A stretch of 64,000 nucleotides of DNA, taken from contig OX377204.1 of assembly GCA_947396885.1 (NCBI GenBank), positions 23,939,706-24,003,705 on the forward strand. Direction: 5' to 3'. This document shows positions 12,997 to 23,256 of the stretch, one piece after another. The notes below the pieces were generated by a model, which saw only the letters and a list, made by a program, of their open reading frames with translations, was not told the origin of the DNA and ran no database searches. Each line of letters opens with the position of its first letter. The first letter of the stretch is position 1. The stretch comes from Heligmosomoides polygyrus polygyrus. Taxonomy: Eukaryota; Nematoda; Chromadorea; Rhabditida; Heligmosomidae. Made by a program: the position numbers and the translations under genes.

Positions 12997-13183
12997 TAAA
13001 GGTCCCACACACTTCTGCTGCAACGCCGCGGTCCTACCCTTAACCATAGGGCAAGAACGCAGAGCTCACCTCCGATGGCGAGCATAGGCGACGGAGACGC
13101 TGGAGCGGCAGTGGCAATAATGTTTCACATCATTATTGACGCTGCCGCTGATTTCCAGCCGATTCAGCACCGGCAGAGACTGT
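12997..13183. mobile_element. GC-rich MITE, relative of the 27.3 kb copy
   Basis: It shares the block GAACGCAGAGCTCACCTCCG with the element at 27267-27414 (GGACGCAGAGCTCGCCGCCA), together with the preceding CCATAGGGCA and the final GACTGTGGG. It contains a local hairpin around TTTCACATCATTATTG. It is non-coding. Confidence 0.5.
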
Positions 13184-13391
13184 GGGCCTGTTCATACTTC
13201 GCGACAAGAGCGACAAGAGCGACAAGAGCGACGGATGTAGTGTGGTGTACGTAAATAATTACGCACTTCACACTACATTTGTCGCGGACGGAGTGTGAAC
13301 TACGCAATTATTTACGTACACCACACTATATCCGTCGCTCTTATCGCTCTTGTCGCTTTTGTCGCTCTTGTCGCGAAGTGTGAACAGGCCC
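13184..13391. mobile_element. Palindromic PIF/Harbinger-like MITE
   Basis: The left arm GGGCCTGTTCATACTTCGCG followed by repeated ACAAGAGCG units is mirrored by CGCGAAGTGTGAACAGGCCC at the right end. A TGT triplet borders both ends. Nearly the whole 208 bp folds on itself. The terminus type and 3-bp duplication fit the PIF/Harbinger (Tourist) class and match the hairpins at 20090 and 27134. Confidence 0.7.
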
Positions 13392-13920
13392 TGTCCGCGC
13401 TCTAGCCTTTCGCGGCAGGAACGGCCAGAGCGCGGAGAGAAAGCGGGAGGGCGAATAGCAGCAGCAGGTCTCGACTAGAAATGCAGTATCTCACCGGTCC
13501 GTGCCTCTGCCGCTAGCAAGACTGCGGGACCGGCATGACTCATCGTTTTCGACGCCCGCCGCTCGCGGCAAAAAAGATAGGGTCGCCGCTTTGCCGCAAA
13601 TCTGTGAAGGCCTTCTAGGTATGGGTTTCCAAATACCTTAAAGACAATGTTACATTTGTTGAAAACATACTTAACTTACCTAAATTTTATCCTGTAATAA
13701 TTTTTAGCACTTGGTTATCACCTCAATTTCTTTAACTTATGGTAGTTACTATATACGACCACCTCTCGCCCAATATTAGGTTGTTGATCCTGTCTCACTT
13801 GACATCCTATCTCTTGCCGCCTTTGGCTGACCTAGGCACAGTATGTGGCTCCCCGGTCTATGACACCCTGACGATCCTCCGGGAGTTTATCGCAGTCTTG
13901 TTATTCTTCCTTCGGTACTC
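13392..13920. other. Intergenic, no recognised gene
   Basis: GC-rich at the left, AT-rich to the right. I see no coding motif or defined repeat up to the start of the next inverted-repeat arm. Confidence 0.35.
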
Positions 13921-14150
13921 TTGTACTTACTGTACCCCACTTAATCTTGTTCAAAATAGGTCTACTAGAGGTAATCTGCCAAGGGAAGCGCGGATATCAT
14001 AGTCGTTTTTTGCGGAAATACCTTGTAAGCAAGTTATACTAAGTTCGAATTGCCCAAGGCCTTGCGAAATGCGCGTGAGAGACGTAGAGACTGCGCCTCC
14101 TACCAGCACACATTTGCGACCGTCTCCCTGGAGGGGAGAGGGGTGGTCAC

Positions 14151-15312
14151 CAGGGATGAGCGGATTAACCGATATCCGATATCCGGTTTCGGATGGGTTT
14201 TGACCTATCCGTTTTGTTGTCCGTTATCCGTAGATTTTTTCGCCGGATAACGAGCAACAAAATGTGGCAAGCCTGTGATTACTTAGTTGAATACAAGGAG
14301 GATTTTTTTGAAAATCGTTTTGTGTTTTTTCCACTGCAATGGAGATAGGCTTGGAATGCCAGGTCGGTCCTTCGCAGTATTCTCAACGCTATAATTAGAC
14401 TAAACTATCTAATTGCTCATATCGCGTTTTGAAATGCTGAACACTGCCTTGCTCATTTCTAATTGCGCGGTTTTCATCAAAATTCTTTCTAGCATAATGT
14501 ATGATCTGGAAAAAACCAGTCGATCAGTGGAGAAAGGGACAAAAGTTCATACGAATCATTAGTTTTAAGGATGTACCAGATACTTCGCATCTACATGACC
14601 CTTTAGCGCTCTTTGAAACTATGCTTGGCACTAGCAGCAATTTACAATTTACTTTCCATTTTTCCACAATTATTCAAGGCAGCAGAGAGAGTTTTATTCG
14701 ATCTGGGCAAGAATTAATGTTAAATTTAATTGGGGAGTAAACAAAAGCGACTCTTTCCCAGCCCAGAAATTCCCGTGGGATCTATCCATAGTGACTTCGT
14801 TGCAGCTGAAAAACATGAATAAAGGATATAAGACACGGTAGTGCCAGATGCGACACGCATTCTAGTCATACGTGATATGCTGGAGGCACTTTGAATGTGT
14901 ATTTGGCCAACACAGTGACTTGCCGTGGTTAGCCGATGGACAATTCAATGCATTATCCTGCCCGGACAAGCCTGGCACCAATACATCGAGCCCGAAAGGA
15001 TGGAAGGCTTGGTTGACCTGAAGGGAAATCCGAACCAAGAACACTGAGTTGGAGAGCATGCGACAAGCGGCATTTCCGACTGCACTACCACGTGCCTTGA
15101 AGAAAAAACACCAATAGGAATATTAAAAGTGGCTTATTTGATATGTGACATGGATAGTGTTACAATTACCGACCTACCATTGGAGAAATAATGGTTTAAA
15201 AATAGTTTTAATTCTTGTTGTTTGTTCGTTATCCGTTTTTCCGTTATCCGGTCATTTTTGGACAAAATTATCCTTATCCGGGTTTCAAAATTTTATTATC
15301 CGCTCATCCCTA
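14151..15312. mobile_element. hAT-like non-autonomous transposon
   Basis: The left end CAGGGATGAGCGGATTAACC and right end ATCCGCTCATCCCTA are inverted copies. The same 8-mer GTGGTCAC flanks both sides (14143-14150 and 15313-15320). An 8-bp target duplication with CAGGG-type ends is the hAT signature. Subterminal repeats of ATCCGTTATCC/CCGATATCCG occur near both ends, as hAT transposases usually require. No BED or hATC coding is seen, so it is non-autonomous. A SINE copy lies inside. Confidence 0.8.
14848..15098 (-). repeat. tRNA-derived SINE copy A (in hAT)
   Basis: On the minus strand the head reads GTGGTAGTGCAGTCGG (A-box-like) and, about 60 bp on, TTGGTTCGGATTTCC (B-box-like). The shared body follows, with AGGCTTGTCCGGGCAGGATA and GGCCAAATACACATTC. 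It belongs to the same family as copies at 21.1, 22.0, 42.5, 47.6, 48.0 and 54.5 kb. Confidence 0.65.
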
Positions 15313-17150
15313 GTGGTCACCATGGTACGCCGTGGCGACTAACTACATACAGCGAATGTAAATGCAATCGTATATCCTCGTTTTGATTACAGATCCGTGT
15401 CTTATTCGAGTTAATATTTTCAAGGAAGGGAACTCCATGATGAAGGCAATTCTAACACGGGTGCGCTAGTGGGCCCACACCCCGCAGTCCCTTCCCTTGC
15501 CCAATTCTGTGCTCTCCTCCTCGTTAGCGTCAGCGGAGGAGAGCACAGTATAGAGCTTTCCAGGCTTTTCGAGATTTCAAGGCTGATGCCCTGGCTAATC
15601 TCTGGTGCAGGCTAGAGGCGGCGAAATAGTGCGTATCGATAGGAGGCGCAGACTCTGCGTCTCTTACCAGCGCACGATATTTCGCACGGCCTTGGGCAAT
15701 TCGAACTTAATATAACGGGCTTATAATGCATACCCGCAAAAAACCACTATGATATCCACGCTTCCCTCGGCAGATTACCCCTAATAGACCCATTTCGAAC
15801 AAGATTAGGTGGGGTACCTAAGTACGATGGTTCCCTTCCTTCTGTTATATCCTGTACAGGGCTCGGAGGTGAAGCAGGATATAACAGCTTCCTGACCCCA
15901 ATTACTCATTCTTAGTGTTCTTTATTGGATCTATCCTAGTCCGGGGGGGGCCACATAATTAAAAAGTAGGTGACAAAATGGATTGAGACTTATCGAGCGG
16001 CTCCTAGGGAACGAGTTGGAACCTAAAAGAAACCAAAAACAAAAAACAAACAAAAATAAGGCACTAGTTAAAGGTTCCGACTCCACCGACAAAACTTCGG
16101 TCGAAAAAAATTTTTCGCTGAAACTTTGTCTAGGGGGTTATTTGGGTTGCTGAGCACGGATCTGATATCCATTTTTCACTCGACGCTACACTTACAACGC
16201 TGAAATTTTCACGTACGAGTTGTCGTGGGCGGGGCGATGGACTTGGGGCGCGGAACTCACCATGGAGCGCGCTCTTACTGATGCGGCATGCATGGAACAA
16301 TACATCTCGACTATTTTGTAGGTGAACAACTTGGAGATCCATAACGAGGTGCGATCCTACTTATGACAAATGCAAATGGGGTGCCATTTCGACTAATTCC
16401 CTTGTTGATTGTTACTTTTTCATCCCGTTTTCCTGTATATTGCCGCGGGAGGGGATTTTGATGTCTGTTTTCTTTAATATTTGTCGCATCCACCTCGGTT
16501 CTGTGCTGCTGCACAACAGTGAGTTGCTTCGAAGGAGAAACTGATCGCTTGCTTTCTCAACAATTACTCGTTCCTCTCAAAGAACTAACTACTGATGATA
16601 CAAGGGAATGCCATTCTGATAGTACCTTTCAGAGTTTTAAAGTTTTGTTATACGTTTCCATTCTCTTTTGTGTCATTTTTTTTGATTCGGTAGATTGACA
16701 CAGACTGCTACGACGATGAAACATAACATATGTCTCGTTACAGACATTTCTAATTTTTATAACGTATTTCCTGCATATGATACGCCTTGTGCAGTTTGAT
16801 AACTATAAGCATCTCTGGAGTTCGATGTGACGTAACACGGTCGGTTTAGTTTGTAGTCACGGCGAATCTGAATGAGTGAACCAACCATGACCAGCCGTTT
16901 CGTCAGAAATGAAAAGGACATGATGAAATACTCATTCCACATATGTCAACAGTCACATCCAGTATCGATGGCCTTTAGGTGCAGTATCTTTCTGCAGTCA
17001 CATACACTGCAATTCTTATCCATCTACACTCTTCCTACTTGAACACAATCTTTTTGTATCCATAGGTTTTGAACTATATCCTCAACTTACCATCTTCTAT
17101 TTTTGTTAGCAAATGTGAAATCACAATTAATAAACCAGGTGTTCTAGCAC

Positions 17151-17772
17151 ATGGACTCAAGTGATGTTGAGTGTGCTGTTTGCGGAAAAATGTTGCTGAA
17201 AAGGAATATTGTCGTATATCATCGCAATGTACACGTCTCTCCAAAAACGATAGAAGAAATGAAAAACAGACGAAACTAGCTGAAAAGCAGAATACGGGAA
17301 AGTCCACGTTAATCTGTGAATTGTGTGGAGCAGTGTTTACGTCGAAAAACGGGCTGAAAACACATATGAACTCGAAGCACTCAGATGATTTACCAACTCT
17401 GACGACTGTGCCTTGCCCTCTTTGCGACTCTGTGTTCGCGACGCATCGACACCTTAGTGAACACTGTGCCAAGAATCATTCCGATGACGACTCTACTGGT
17501 AGACCTCAAGACTTTACATTTCACAAGGAGATTTTCGAGAACTACAATCTATATAAGGTTTGTTTGTATAAACAAAGTCCTATTGTCCCACTAGCGCATG
17601 AATTTTCGTTCAGGAAGGGTACGATAAGATGTGTGACCTCCACGCGACATCTTTCTTTTGCAGAGCGAGTAAAAAAGATTCGGTCGTGTCCTACATGAGG
17701 TTAAAGGGATATCATAATAATAATAGAGGTTGCAAAAAAGGCTATTACACCATAAATGCTTATGATGAATAA
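17151..17772 (+). CDS. C2H2 zinc-finger protein, transposon-borne
   Basis: From ATG 17151 the first frame holds a finger CAVC...HRNVH (C-x2-C-x12-H-x3-H). Two further fingers follow in the next frame: CELC...HMNSKH and CPLC...HCAKNH (both C-x2-C-x12-H-x4-H). A one-base indel in the A-rich stretch near 17235-17275 separates the frames, so this copy is broken or misassembled. Exon 1 ends at 17557. A 56-nt intron with a TTCAG acceptor leads to exon 2 (17614-17772) in matching phase. It encodes GYDKMCDL, then SKKDSVVSYMRLKG and a C-terminal stop. The segment F-x-NYNLYK..YDKMCDLHATSFF resembles the FAR1/MULE-associated N-terminal fold (inference). A DNA-binding role, probably for the surrounding element, is likely. 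It could instead be a captured host gene fragment. Confidence 0.65.
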
Positions 17773-18139
17773 ATATTAAACACACTGTGTTGGCTGCTAA
17801 CTTATGGTTAGTACGCTCGTCATGGCTACTGCATCCAACTGTAACAATAAATTCAGCCCAGTTGAATTTCATTATGGCTGGTAATGTACTAAACAACATT
17901 CTCCTGTGAATTAGACACACGAAGACAAATACGTGCCGTGAAAACCGATGTTTACCTCGTTTCCAAACCTACTTCACCGCTTTTAAAAGCGAATAGGTGA
18001 CATTTCGGCAGCATAAGAAGTTCTCGCCCACTGCAGTGGATGAATCTTGCGTCCTGCGTATCATAGAAAAGATGGGGAGGTGTGTAAGATGAAATAAGCC
18101 ATCCAATTCCCACCAGTTCCGGCTAGTTGCCCGAATCCC

Positions 18140-18970
18140 TGCACGTCGCATAAGTTAGAGCGCGCTCCACGGTGAGTTCCGCGCCCCAAGTCCATTGCCC
18201 CGCCCACGACAACTCTCCCGTGAAAATTTCAGCGTTGTAAGTGTAGCGTCGAGTCCATTTTTCACGATTCGGTCGGAGCCCACCCATACCGTTAACATGG
18301 GTGATCCAGGCAAGGTCACCGATTTCGCTGAAACTTCGTCTAGGGGGGTTATTTGGGGTGCTGATCACGAATCTGACATCCGTTTTTGAAATTGCGGCCG
18401 ATTACGGTAGGTTACGGTAGCTAAAGGCAACTAAGGCTGCCGAGGTCACAATCATCGATTTTGCCAAAACTTCGCCTAGGGGGTTATTTAGGGTGCTGAT
18501 CACGAATCTGGCATCCGTTTTTCGTTTTACGCTGGAGTACGGTAGATTACGGAAGGTACGGGTGACTAAGGTAACGGTCACCGGTTTCGCTCAAACTCCG
18601 GCGTAAAAAACGGATGTCAGACTCGTTATCAGCACCCGAAATAATCCCCCTAGGCAAAGTTTCAGCGAAATCGGTGACCCTGCCTGGACTACCCATGTTA
18701 ACTGTATGGGTGGTCTCCGACCGAATCATGAAAAACGGATATCAGATTCGTGATCAGCACCCCAAATAACCCTCTAGACAAAGTATCAGCGAAATCGGTG
18801 ACCCTGCCTGGACTACCCATGTTAACTGTATGGGTGGTCTCCGACCGAATCATGAAAAACGGATATCAGGTTCGTGATCAGCACCCCAAATAACCCCTAG
18901 ACGAAGTTTCAGCGAAAAAATTTTTTCGACCGAAGTTTTGTCGGTGGAGTCGGAACTTTTAACTAGTGCC
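18140..18970. repeat. Right arm with multiplied inverted blocks
   Basis: A block containing GTGCTGATCACGAATCTGAC, ATCCGTTTTT and CTAGGGGGTTATTT occurs about five times (around 18345, 18485, 18605, 18735 and 18850). The last three are in opposite orientation to the first two. The left arm of the same transposon has only one (around 16125). A diverged relative is at about 31625. Confidence 0.75.
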
Positions 18971-18978
18971 AAAAATAA

Positions 18979-19380
18979 TAATAAATCGCCGCGGTTTACA
19001 ACCGTCTCGGCGCGCAAAGAGCGACGGAATAGAGGTATGCCGCGTGCTGACGGTCGGCAGACATGTTATAACCAGGATCTAACATGTTAAATAGGGCGCA
19101 TGAAGCGGCCTGCGCTGCTTTCCCCCGCCTGACATGTTATAACCAGGATCGAGCATGGTAAGTAGGGCACACAACTTTGCCTGCTTACAACCGCAACAAA
19201 TGCAATTTTCGTTTCTTTTTTCTTTGTGAGTTTTTCTTGTTATGGATCCTGTGTTGTTCTGCAGGAGTCGCTCGGTAAGTCTCAAGTGAATCTGTTACAT
19301 CTAATACTTTTTATTTATGTGGCCTTCAGGACTAGGATAGATCAGCTTTATTTATTCACTTATTGAGCGCTGAGCATCAC
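18979..19380. other. Intergenic before the GC-rich exon
   Basis: A 26-bp block with ACATGTTATAACCAGGATC occurs twice (19061 and 19131), each followed by AGCATG or AACATG and a TAAGTAGGGC or TAAATAGGGC string. This is a local tandem duplication of about 70 bp. Nothing else is recognised. Confidence 0.5.
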
Positions 19381-19535
19381 ATCGCGGGGCAACTTGCCCG
19401 CACACTCGCTCACTGGGACTGGTCGCAGCGCAAAGACTCGCCTGCCGACGGCCACCGCGGAGGTGCGCGCGGTCGCGTCGCGTGTCTCGGAGAGCAGTTG
19501 CGCCGTGCGCCGACCCGAGTGTCAGTTGTCGCCGC

Positions 19536-19971
19536 ATGCGGTTCCCGCCGGTCACTGAGGACTTCGTTCCGATCCCGGTCGTGTTCGCTCCGTCCCAGCA
19601 GCGGGGCCACGAGGTCGCCGTCTACATCTTCCCGCACGACCACTCGCTCTGCTACGAGTTCTACTTCCACAGCGAGAGCGCCGACGGCGTCACCAAGTCG
19701 TACCTCTGCTGCGGATGCAAGGCGCTGCGAACCCGGAATGGCGAGCGCTTCCAGCAGCCGGTGCCGTCGTGCAAGCTGCGCGATGGCCACTTCATCACGG
19801 ACCCGATGAACCCCTTCCGACCGCACTTCTGCATGCCGAGAAGCACGCCGCAGGCCACCGCTCGCCGGCTGGTCATCGAGCGCTGCAACGAGCTACGCGC
19901 AGGACCGTGCGAGAAGCCGACCAGAAACGTCGTCGAGGACATCCTGTCGGACATCACGTCGCCCAAGTTCG
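19536..19971 (+). CDS. GC-rich first exon, cysteine-rich protein of unknown family
   Basis: The ATG at 19536 opens 145 codons plus one base, ending at a donor TTCG|GTGGGT. Codons are strongly G/C at third positions and unlike the rest of the window. The protein has a cysteine pair region (SYLCCGCKALRT), a second Cys (VPSCKLRDGHF), then HFCMP and an arginine-rich helix (ARRLVIERCNELR) ending DILSDITSPKFG. This layout recalls the N-terminal metal-binding and helix region of nematode proteins related to MULE/FLYWCH transposases, but that is resemblance only. A possible next exon begins at 20359 in the right phase (RERHFILFCL). Expression, if any, likely starts in the 150-bp GC-rich leader upstream. 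Confidence 0.6.
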
Positions 19972-20089
19972 GTGGGTCCCGTCCGGGCTTATCCTTCATT
20001 CGTTTTTTCGCATTTTTAGATGATTTTGTTATGAAGAACTTATAAACGCCTTACTTGTACTGAATTTTGGAAAAAAATCGGATCTCTTT

Positions 20090-20224
20090 GCCCTAGTTTA
20101 CACTTGAGCCGCTGCGCGGCACGGCACCATGGTAGGAATAGATATCGACCGGGCGACGCGGAAAATCGATATCTGTGGCGATGGTGGTGCCATGCCGCGT
20201 GACGGCGCAAGTGTAAACTAGGGC
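20090..20224. mobile_element. Palindromic PIF/Harbinger-like MITE
   Basis: GCCCTAGTTTACACTTGAGC is mirrored by GCGCAAGTGTAAACTAGGGC, with TTT on both sides. The interior also pairs (ATCGATATC blocks), so the 135 bp folds into one hairpin. Confidence 0.75.
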
Positions 20225-20358
20225 TTTGGCCATTACCAGGAAATGCCGTCTCAAAAAGAGCAGGTGGAAAGAAGGGTTTTCAAGGATATGGAATACACCA
20301 TACATCTCTTATTTGAAAGGTTCTCATAGCCAACAACTTGAGTGTTTGATCTGTTCAG

Positions 20359-20500
20359 TTAGGGAGAGGCACTTCATTCTCTTTTGTTTAGCAAAGCCAG
20401 GAAAGTTGAAGAGCAAGCCGGAAAACCGAGCAGTATGGATTTGGGTATCGACGTCCCCTTCCAAAAAAACTGTCCAGTTACATGAGAAATGGCCTACCTA
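20359..20500 (+). CDS. Possible second exon of the 19.5 kb gene
   Basis: A CTGTTCAG acceptor at 20358 opens a frame whose phase (1) matches the 19971 donor. It gives KFG-V-RERHFILFCLAKPGK and runs to a stop at about 20501. The support is only phase and an acceptor, with no domain. The intron would contain the MITE at 20090. It may be chance. Confidence 0.25.
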
Positions 20501-21092
20501 AGTTCACCGCATGGTTAAAACACAGCATTGCTGCGAAAAAAAATCCGGTGTCAAAAAGCACATAACGCTGTGCTAAATGGTGATCCCCCAGACCCTTTTT
20601 GTGCCTAATACTGTTGTATTCCGTGTTTAAATAGATTTGAGCGTTGAGGAACATAAGATGTGGCCTGACTAACGCACCGTGTCAAAATTGCCCAGATCCT
20701 GAAGTTCATTCCCCGGTCTAACATGGAAGCAAATAAAAGGCTGGTCCGTATTCGAAAAGAGGAGACGAGAGGTTGTGCTTGTAGCTATTATACGTTGGAG
20801 CCGACCGAAAATCTTCGGATAATTGGATGATTCGGATAACGGCGATTTCGTGCACTCCGGTTTTTGGATGATCCGGATGAGGGCGATTTTGCGCTCCTTC
20901 TTTTTTTATGATTCGGATCGGAATATCCGAATAGGATATCCGAAAATGGTTCATTCGATACATTGGACCGACGAAAAATCTTCGGATAATTGGATCATTC
21001 GGATAACTCTAATTTCAGAAGCCTTGACTTTCAAATGAGTCGAATACGGGAAGTTTCGCTTGCCCTGGATTTTTGAATGATTTGAGTCGTGA
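20501..21092. other. Intergenic with a direct repeat
   Basis: AAATCTTCGGATAATTGGAT occurs at 20809 and again at 20978, each within CCGACCGAAA/CCGACGAAAA context and followed by ATTCGGATAAC. Between them are further TTCGGAT and ATCCGAA words. This looks like the remains of an inverted or tandem repetitive element. No gene. Confidence 0.5.
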
Positions 21093-21385
21093 TAAAGGAT
21101 GAAGGGCGGCGTTACTCAATCCCTTCTGGGATGCGCCAGCGCATTCTACTTTTACGGGATGTCGTGGAGGCGACATGAATGCGTATTTGGCCATACAATG
21201 ACTTGCGGTGGCCAGCCGATGAACAAGTCACCGCTTTATCCTTCCCGGACAAGTCTGGTACCAATTCGCCGACCCGGGAGGGATGGAAGGTTTGGTTGGC
21301 CTGGGCGGGAAATCCGAACTAAGAACCTGGCCGGGTGCACGCGACAGTCGCGCCTCCCCCGACTCCGCTACACGCGCCCTCGGAT
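21093..21385 (-). repeat. tRNA-derived SINE copy B (near full length)
   Basis: Minus strand: the head GCGTGTAGCGGAGTCGGGGG is A-box-like, followed by TTAGTTCGGATTTCCCGCCC (B-box-like). The body follows with CAGACTTGTCCGGGAAGGAT and TGGCCAAATACGCATTC, and a 3' region ending CAATCCCTTCTGGGATGCGC in inverse order. This is the clearest copy of the family. Confidence 0.7.
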
Positions 21386-21561
21386 CAAGATCGTGATATC
21401 CAAGTCAAATATCCGAATTTGATTCATTCCTTCCAATGTATAGTAACTACGTGCCATGCCTGCGCGCGCCAGAGTGACCCTCCCGCCCTCCCCCGCCTCC
21501 CGAACCGCTACCGTCAACTCTGAGTGTGTGTCCAGCGCAGAATCAGGCTAGGGAAACAGTG

Positions 21562-21936
21562 TTATACGAAGAAATCGTTACTAACGACTAAAAAGCTGAA
21601 AACAGCGAGGAGTTCTCGCATAGAAGTCGGACAGTCGTGAGACCACGCGACGGCCCCCTGTAGTCCATTTAATAAGCGGTGGTATTGAATACGTTCATCG
21701 TTCCTCCAAAATTTCTTGTGCCCTCGTTTTTCTATTTTTTGGATCTTTTCTTCAATGGGTTCGGGTTTGTTGATCGGAAAGCGAATAGTGGGGAAGGTGT
21801 GGAGATTCTTCACGGCGTGATACACGCAGTCGCGTCGCCTACAGGGTGATAATTCCCCGAACAACTTCATGCCGTATTTCTTTCTCTTGGTATCATCAGG
21901 ATAGTTCGTTATTGTGCTAACCTGTGTCATCCGCAT
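21562..21936 (-). CDS. Unidentified 124-codon open frame
   Basis: A continuous minus-strand frame starts MRMTQ. It includes LFGELSPCRRRDC, then TIRFPINKPEPIEEKIQKIE and GHKKFWRNDERIQYHRLL. The charged, helix-like middle part looks more protein-like than most chance frames here. I do not recognise a family, no intron is evident, and upstream signals are weak. It may be an exon of a larger minus-strand gene or a chance frame. Confidence 0.3.
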   Translation of the reverse strand: MRMTQVSTITNYPDDTKRKKYGMKLFGELSPCRRRDCVYHAVKNLHTFPTIRFPINKPEPIEEKIQKIEKRGHKKFWRNDERIQYHRLLNGLQGAVAWSHDCPTSMRELLAVFSFLVVSNDFFV

Positions 21937-22036
21937 GATACCAAACTTTGCGGTTCTTTTTTAACGTCGTTGATGCCCTACATTGATCTACGCTCTAAAT
22001 AAATAAATAAAAACACGCCTCCTCTAAGAATACTGG

Positions 22037-22230
22037 ACATGTAGCGCAGTGGGAGGCGTGGGCTATCGCATACACCGGTTTCAGGGTTCTTTTTCAAGTT
22101 TCCTCCAACAGCATAAAGAAATCTTCCATACTTCGGGAGTCGGTGGTTTAGTACCAGACTTCTCTGGGAAGGATAAAACACTGACTTGTATAGGAATCTT
22201 CACATCCTGTCATCTTGAAGCCTCTTCATC
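22037..22230 (+). repeat. tRNA-derived SINE copy C
   Basis: On the plus strand the A-box-like GTAGCGCAGTGGGAGGCGTG is followed by GTTTCAGGGTTCTTTTTC in the B-box position. The shared body word TACCAGACTTCTCTGGGAAG also appears. The copy is diverged relative to copy B. Confidence 0.6.
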
Positions 22231-23256
22231 GATGTTCACCGTAATTTCTGATTCTGTGGCAACGAGGTTGGTAGGTGGAAGACTTCATTGCAGATTTGAT
22301 GTTTCGATCGTCTGTTCTTCAGAGGCCGGGAGATGGCTCCAAGTTTTCAATTCGTACGCTATGCTACCAAACACTTCACTCGCACTGCCATTTTTGACTC
22401 GAAGTCAAGAACGCTACGAAGCTATAAATGACCAAGATGAACTCGCACTACTTTTCGCCACTGACCATTAGTGTAGCAATCTCGCTGGTATTCGTGGCTA
22501 GCAGAGTAGTAACGAAGGAGATTAGGACTCGTCACTCCTGCTCATTCAGCTCGAAGAGCGGTTCAAGCCTAGTAGAACCTGTATGATATTTAGGCACTCA
22601 TTTCTGATGTTCGTTGTTTGTTCTTGGCGAGTGTAACTACGAGTAGCAGCGACATTACTACACTATTGATCAGTGGTGAGAAATCGTGTGAGTCATTAAA
22701 GAGCTTCGCACCGTTCATAACTTTAGGTGAAAACGGCAGTGCGGGTTAAGCCGTTGAACGTGTAGCGTGCGAACTAAAGGCGTCCCGCCATCCTTAGGCC
22801 TCTGAAAACGACGATGCTGTCGAAACGTCAGGCCTAAAGTAAAGTCTTCCACCTACCAATTTCGTTGGCGCAGAAGCAAAAAAATCACAACAGACGACTT
22901 ATCCATCGGCTGGCCAGCGCAAGATATTCTGTAATATGTGCAATCACTCAAATTGCTTCCTTGACGTTCCCTAGTAGAGCGCGTAGGGCATATCAAAAAG
23001 GACTGATTGACGTCATCTTTGATCCTTTATATTGACCAATGTGTATATATTCTAGATGCTTTCCCGATCGGAGAACGACGTGTTATGGTGGATCAGATTG
23101 CGACTCCCTATGGCAACGCTCGGGATAACCTTCGGCGGACGTTGCAGCGAAATCAGCAACGTGGTCTCAACCCTCGACCTCCTCGCCCTACGCTTGTGGT
23201 ATGAATACAGCATTAGCCGATTTATATGGCCTTCATTCAATGCTTTTCTGTACTTA
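22231..23256. other. Intergenic upstream of the TREX-like gene
   Basis: I see no defined element or motif-bearing frame. It presumably contains the promoter or 5' exons of the TREX-like gene, but no core element can be supported. Confidence 0.35.

Larger units (their letters stand above)
13925..15830. mobile_element. Long-TIR element, host of a nested hAT
   Basis: The arm at about 13925-14115 (with GGTAATCTGCC, GGATATCATAG and TTCGAATTGCCCAAGGCC) reappears inverted at about 15625-15830, roughly 85% alike. Between the arms sits a complete hAT-like insertion at 14151-15312. Without it the element would be about 740 bp with arms of about 190-200 bp. A small perfect hairpin (tgtgctctcctcc / ggaggagagcaca) lies at 15509-15550. 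No transposase is recognised, and the exact outer ends are not fixed. Confidence 0.65.
16060..18970. mobile_element. 2.9 kb long-TIR transposon carrying a C2H2 gene
   Basis: The left terminus GGCACTAGTTAAAGGTTCCG and right terminus CGGAACTTTTAACTAGTGCC are inverted copies. An identical 8-mer AAAAATAA abuts both ends (16052-16059 and 18971-18978). Inverted similarity then extends for roughly 270 bp on the left and is spread over about 830 bp on the right, where internal blocks are multiplied. The zinc-finger gene at 17151-17772 sits centrally. Long arms and an 8-bp duplication fit Mutator-like (8-11 bp) or hAT (8 bp) elements; the long arms favour a MULE. The duplication is A-rich, which lowers its weight. 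No MULE catalytic domain was found. Confidence 0.75.
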
